In this document: piece after piece, positions 61,146 to 64,000 of the stretch
Layout: each line of letters opens with the position of its first letter
Position numbering within the stretch: the first letter of the stretch is position 1
From: Neobacillus muris
Lineage (GTDB): Bacteria > Bacillota > Bacilli > Bacillales > Cytobacillaceae
DNA: 64,000 nucleotides
Assembly: GCF_943193175.1 (NCBI RefSeq)
Contig: NZ_CALPDF010000014.1
Location: 1 to 64,000 of the forward strand
Direction: 5' to 3'
Program-made: the position numbers and the translations under genes
The notes under the pieces: model-generated
Databases searched by the model: none
The model's input: the letters and a program-made list of their open reading frames with translations, nothing else
What the model was told of the DNA's origin: nothing

Positions 61146-62297
61146 ATGAATTTTGAATTGGATGAAGATATTCTCTTGTTAAAAAAGAATGTCCGCGAAT
61201 TTATTCAAACAGAAGTAGAAGAAGTTGCGATGGAAATTGAGGAGAACAACCAAATTCCGGAACGGATTTTGAAGCAATCCAAGGAAATGGGGCTTTTTGG
61301 ACTAAGTATACCGGAAGAATACGGCGGACTCGGTATTGGCATGGTCGGCAAATGTGCATTGTATGAAGAAATCGGGCAGACTCACAATGGCTATACGACG
61401 TTAATCGGGGCACATACTGGCATTGGTACTGTAGGAATAGTTGAAATGGGGAACGAACAGCAGAAGAAAAAATATCTCCCTGATATGGCATGCGGAGAGA
61501 AAATCGGCGCGTTTGCCTTAACGGAGCCAGAGGCAGGCTCCAATGCGGCCAATTTAAAGACAACTGCCGTAAGAAAAGGCGGCAAATACATTTTGAATGG
61601 GACAAAGCATTATATTACGAATGCCACAGAAGCCAGTATTTTTACCGTTATGGCAGTAACCGACCCCGATAAAGGGGCCAAAGGAATCACCTCGTTTATT
61701 GTTGAAAAAGAATTCCCAGGTTTTCGTGTAGGTGCAGTAGAAAAGAAGATGGGATTACGGGGTTCCCATTCTGCTGAACTAATTTTTGAGGATTGTGAGG
61801 TACCTGCTGAAAATGTATTAGGTACCGAAGGTCAAGGCTATGTGAATGCATTGAAAATATTGGCGAATGGCCGGGCGGGGCTTGCATCGAGGAATCTTGG
61901 TTCGTGCCAGAAATTATTGGAAATGTCGACAAAATATGCGCTTGAACGTATTCAATTTGGTAAACCAATTATTAAAAATCAGGCTGTCAGCCATATGCTG
62001 GCTGAAATGGCTGTAGAAATCGAGTCATTGCGGTCCTTTACCTACCGGGTTGCCTGGATGGTCGACCAAGGAATGAAGGTTATTAAAGAAGCCGCCATGC
62101 TGAAACTTTATGGGTCAGAGGTCTATAATCGGGTGGCGGATAAAGCGGTGCAAATCCATGGCGGTCTGGGCTATATCGCGGACTATCCGATTGAGCGGTT
62201 TTATCGTGATGCCCGGATTACGAGGATATATGAGGGAACATCAGAAATCCAAAAGAACATCATTGCAGCTCAACTTGAAAAAGAGTACAGCTATTGA
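61146..62297 (+). CDS. Acyl-CoA dehydrogenase 2
   Basis: A 383-aa FAD acyl-CoA dehydrogenase with [14 protein letters not shown] and NGTKHYITN in the beta domain, [21 protein letters not shown] and [14 protein letters not shown] in the C-terminal domain, and the canonical catalytic Glu in YEGTSEIQ. It is closest to short/branched-chain enzymes such as AcdA. The start has ggagaggg upstream; the intervening remnant pair separates it from the MaoC genes by 586 nt. Confidence 0.95.
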   Translation: MNFELDEDILLLKKNVREFIQTEVEEVAMEIEENNQIPERILKQSKEMGLFGLSIPEEYGGLGIGMVGKCALYEEIGQTHNGYTTLIGAHTGIGTVGIVEMGNEQQKKKYLPDMACGEKIGAFALTEPEAGSNAANLKTTAVRKGGKYILNGTKHYITNATEASIFTVMAVTDPDKGAKGITSFIVEKEFPGFRVGAVEKKMGLRGSHSAELIFEDCEVPAENVLGTEGQGYVNALKILANGRAGLASRNLGSCQKLLEMSTKYALERIQFGKPIIKNQAVSHMLAEMAVEIESLRSFTYRVAWMVDQGMKVIKEAAMLKLYGSEVYNRVADKAVQIHGGLGYIADYPIERFYRDARITRIYEGTSEIQKNIIAAQLEKEYSY

Positions 62298-62316
62298 TCA
62301 AGCTATAAAAGGGGGG

Positions 62317-63510
62317 ATGAAGGCTGTGATCGGAGATATTGTCATTGTTAGTGCTGTACGTACACCTGTGGGCAGATATGGGGGAGCACTCAAGACCTTA
62401 AATTCAGGGGATTTGGCTTCAATCGCTATAAAAGAAGCGGTGAAACGGGCTGGGATTCTTGCGGATCAAGTGGATGAAGTGATACTTGGGGAAGTCAGGC
62501 AGTCAACGGAGTCGTCCAATGTGGCCAGAGTGGCGGCATTGAGGGCTGGTGTACCACAAGCGGTTCCTGCGTTTACGATAAATCGGCTTTGTGCCTCTGG
62601 AATGCAGGCTGTTGCGTCTGCTGCACAGCAAATCGCTTTTGGCCAGGCGGAGATCGTCGTAGCCGGAGGCACAGAGAGCATGAGCAACGCGCCCATCTAC
62701 CTGCGAAATTCCCGGTTTGGCGGAGATAATCCGAAACTGGTGGATTCCAATACGGAAGCAGGCCAGCAGCCAAAGGAGATTTATGGAAGTGATCTTGGCA
62801 TGGGGATCACTGCAGAAAATGTCGCTGAACGGTTTTCTGTCACTCGAGAGGATCAGGATGCATACTCCCTTATGAGTCAGCAGCGTGCCGCAGCAGCCAT
62901 TAGGGATGGAAAGTTTAAGGAAGAAATTATCCCGGTTGAGATAAAAGGAAAAAAAACTTCCTTTATCGTCATGGAGGATGAACACCCAAGACCGGAAACC
63001 ACTCTTGAAGGATTAAGCAAGCTTAAACCTGCATTTAAAGCAAATGGGACGGTTACAGCAGGCAATGCCTGCGGGAGAAATGACGGGGCATGTGCATTGG
63101 TGCTAACATCTTCCAGCCATGCGGAAAAATTAGGACTAAAACCATTGGCTAGGATTGTCGATTGGACAGCGGTTGGCGTATCCCCTGAGATTATGGGGAT
63201 TGGACCGGTGCCCGCGGTAAAAAAGCTGCTTGAACGTACGAAAATGGCCATTGACGATATCGACTTATTTGAATTGAATGAAGCTTTTGCCTCCCAGGCT
63301 TTGGCCGTTATTCGCGAGTTAGATTTAGATATTGAAAAAGTGAATGTGAATGGCGGTGCCATTGCGCTTGGTCACCCGCTGGGAGCAACCGGGGCAAAAA
63401 TCCTCACGACATTATTACATGAACTCTGGAGAAGCAGCAAAAGGCTAGGCATTGCTACTCTTTGCGTTGGCGGAGGGCAAGGGATGGCCATCATGGTAGA
63501 AAAAATTTAA
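62317..63510 (+). CDS. Thiolase (acetyl-CoA acyltransferase)
   Basis: Thiolase of about 397 aa that cleaves 3-oxoacyl-CoA with CoA. The active Cys is in [11 protein letters not shown] (about residue 91), [10 protein letters not shown] follows, and the closing motifs GHPLGATGA (His) and CVGGGQG (second Cys) are intact. ATG 62317 directly abuts a GGGGGG run; GTG 62326 has that run at ideal spacing and gives the usual thiolase start [11 protein letters not shown] two residues later, so it may be the real start. The frame further upstream is a shadow of the dehydrogenase. Confidence 0.95.
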   Translation: MKAVIGDIVIVSAVRTPVGRYGGALKTLNSGDLASIAIKEAVKRAGILADQVDEVILGEVRQSTESSNVARVAALRAGVPQAVPAFTINRLCASGMQAVASAAQQIAFGQAEIVVAGGTESMSNAPIYLRNSRFGGDNPKLVDSNTEAGQQPKEIYGSDLGMGITAENVAERFSVTREDQDAYSLMSQQRAAAAIRDGKFKEEIIPVEIKGKKTSFIVMEDEHPRPETTLEGLSKLKPAFKANGTVTAGNACGRNDGACALVLTSSSHAEKLGLKPLARIVDWTAVGVSPEIMGIGPVPAVKKLLERTKMAIDDIDLFELNEAFASQALAVIRELDLDIEKVNVNGGAIALGHPLGATGAKILTTLLHELWRSSKRLGIATLCVGGGQGMAIMVEKI

Positions 63511-63542
63511 GGAATTTGGTGAAAATTGACGAAGGATGGATA

Positions 63543-63602
63543 TTGAATATTCTAAAAATTTCTAATATTATAAGGTTATTCGCATACTAACTAGTTAGTA
63601 TG
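63543..63602 (+). promoter_or_regulatory. Promoter and TetR-type operator of acyl-CoA operon 2
   Basis: TTGAAT (63543-63548), a 17-nt spacer and TATTAT (63566-63571) form a promoter; a perfect 20-bp palindrome catactaactagttagtatg lies at 63583-63602, just after the inferred start point. Spacing and outer arm sequence match the palindrome at 57604-57627. Confidence 0.72.
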
Positions 63603-63629
63603 TTGAGCGAAAAAAGGGAGTGAATCGGA

Positions 63630-64000
63630 ATGAACTTTGATTATTCAGAAAAAGTGAAACAGTTACAGAAAAAAGTGAACGATTTTATGGATGAATATAT
63701 TTACCCAAATGAAAAAGTGTATCATGAACAGCTTGACAAAAATGATCCATTCTCTAAAATTCCTCCGATCATGGAGGAACTAAAAGAAAAGGCTAAACAA
63801 GCTGGCCTTTGGAACTTATTTTTACCTGAAAGTGAGTATGGGGCAGGGCTGACCAATTTAGAATACGCCCCGCTTTGTGAGATTATGGGGCGTTCGGCGA
63901 TTGCACCAGAAGTTTTTAACTGTGCAGCCCCTGATACCGGCAATATGGAAGTAATTGTCCGGTATGGGACAGAAGAACATAAGGAAAAATGGCTGAAGCC
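63630..64000 (+). CDS. Acyl-CoA dehydrogenase 3, cut by the window edge
   Basis: The N-terminal 123 residues of a third acyl-CoA dehydrogenase ([20 protein letters not shown], then [24 protein letters not shown] and [14 protein letters not shown]). The pattern resembles the larger ACAD10/11-like subgroup. The ATG has aagggag upstream and a palindrome/promoter before it. The rest is outside the window. Confidence 0.9.
   Translation, partial: MNFDYSEKVKQLQKKVNDFMDEYIYPNEKVYHEQLDKNDPFSKIPPIMEELKEKAKQAGLWNLFLPESEYGAGLTNLEYAPLCEIMGRSAIAPEVFNCAAPDTGNMEVIVRYGTEEHKEKWLK

Noticed and set aside
62110..62316. N-terminal extension of the thiolase
   Set aside because: It is a shadow of the upstream dehydrogenase; the thiolase family start begins at about 62326.
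1..64000. CRISPR arrays, tRNA/rRNA genes, insertion sequences, prophage
   Set aside because: No spaced direct repeats, no tRNA- or rRNA-like sequence, no transposase, integrase or phage structural gene was seen on either strand.

Overview
The window looks like a chromosomal segment of an aerobic, endospore-forming member of the Bacillaceae (Bacillus, Neobacillus or a close relative). The evidence is AT-rich DNA with strong GGAGG-type ribosome binding sites and frequent TTG/GTG starts, two spore-germinant receptor operons, a PAS sporulation-type histidine kinase, a four-subunit aa3-type menaquinol oxidase, and classic Firmicutes riboswitches (FMN, cobalamin, yybP-ykoY manganese). The species cannot be fixed from the sequence alone. 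I see no rRNA, tRNA, prophage, insertion sequence or CRISPR array.

Layout. 1-9.6 kb: DegV (-), flavohemoglobin Hmp with an FNR-type site, an SGNH esterase followed by an ABC-2 exporter pair, a type II NADH dehydrogenase (-) behind two Rex/FNR-type palindromes, a secreted Lys-rich helical protein plus a 41-aa protein, a TatA whose frame runs through its own terminator, an M42 peptidase and a small membrane protein. 9.6-20.1 kb: CorA, germinant receptor operon 1 (A-B-C), a radical SAM/SPASM protein, a PAS-PAS histidine kinase, two small unknown proteins and a class B PBP. 20.2-31.9 kb: Mn riboswitch-terC, PAP2 phosphatase, phosphatidylserine synthase, qoxABCD (-) with a Rex-like box, a HesB-like protein, an ABC exporter, a HAD phosphatase, a cold-shock protein, an SDR and a GyrI-like protein.

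32-35.8 kb is the FMN-riboswitch ribD-ribE-ribBA-ribH operon. 35.9-47.3 kb is a cobalamin-riboswitch operon for corrinoid uptake and salvage: btuF, btuC, a btuD-cbiZ fusion, cbiB, cobD, cobU, a frameshifted cbiP, cobS, cobC, a divergent second CobU-like protein, a PduO-type adenosyltransferase, and cblT-cblS for alpha-ribazole uptake and phosphorylation. No corrin-ring synthesis genes and no cobT are present, so the operon imports corrinoids, remodels them through cobyric acid, and re-attaches an activated lower ligand.

47.4-57.4 kb holds a class A PBP (-), an MFS transporter, an aldo/keto reductase (-), germinant receptor operon 2 (A-C-B), a GNAT acetyltransferase (-) and small proteins. 57.6 kb to the right edge is an acyl-CoA catabolic block: acyl-CoA dehydrogenase, FabG-like SDR, two MaoC-fold hydratase subunits, a second dehydrogenase, a thiolase, then a third dehydrogenase cut by the window edge. 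These enzymes suffice for one beta-oxidation turn through an (R)-3-hydroxyacyl-CoA intermediate. Two closely related palindromes sit just downstream of the two promoters of this block, implying one shared TetR-type repressor, and a fused pair of dead gene fragments (class II aldolase and ketopantoate reductase) lies in its middle.
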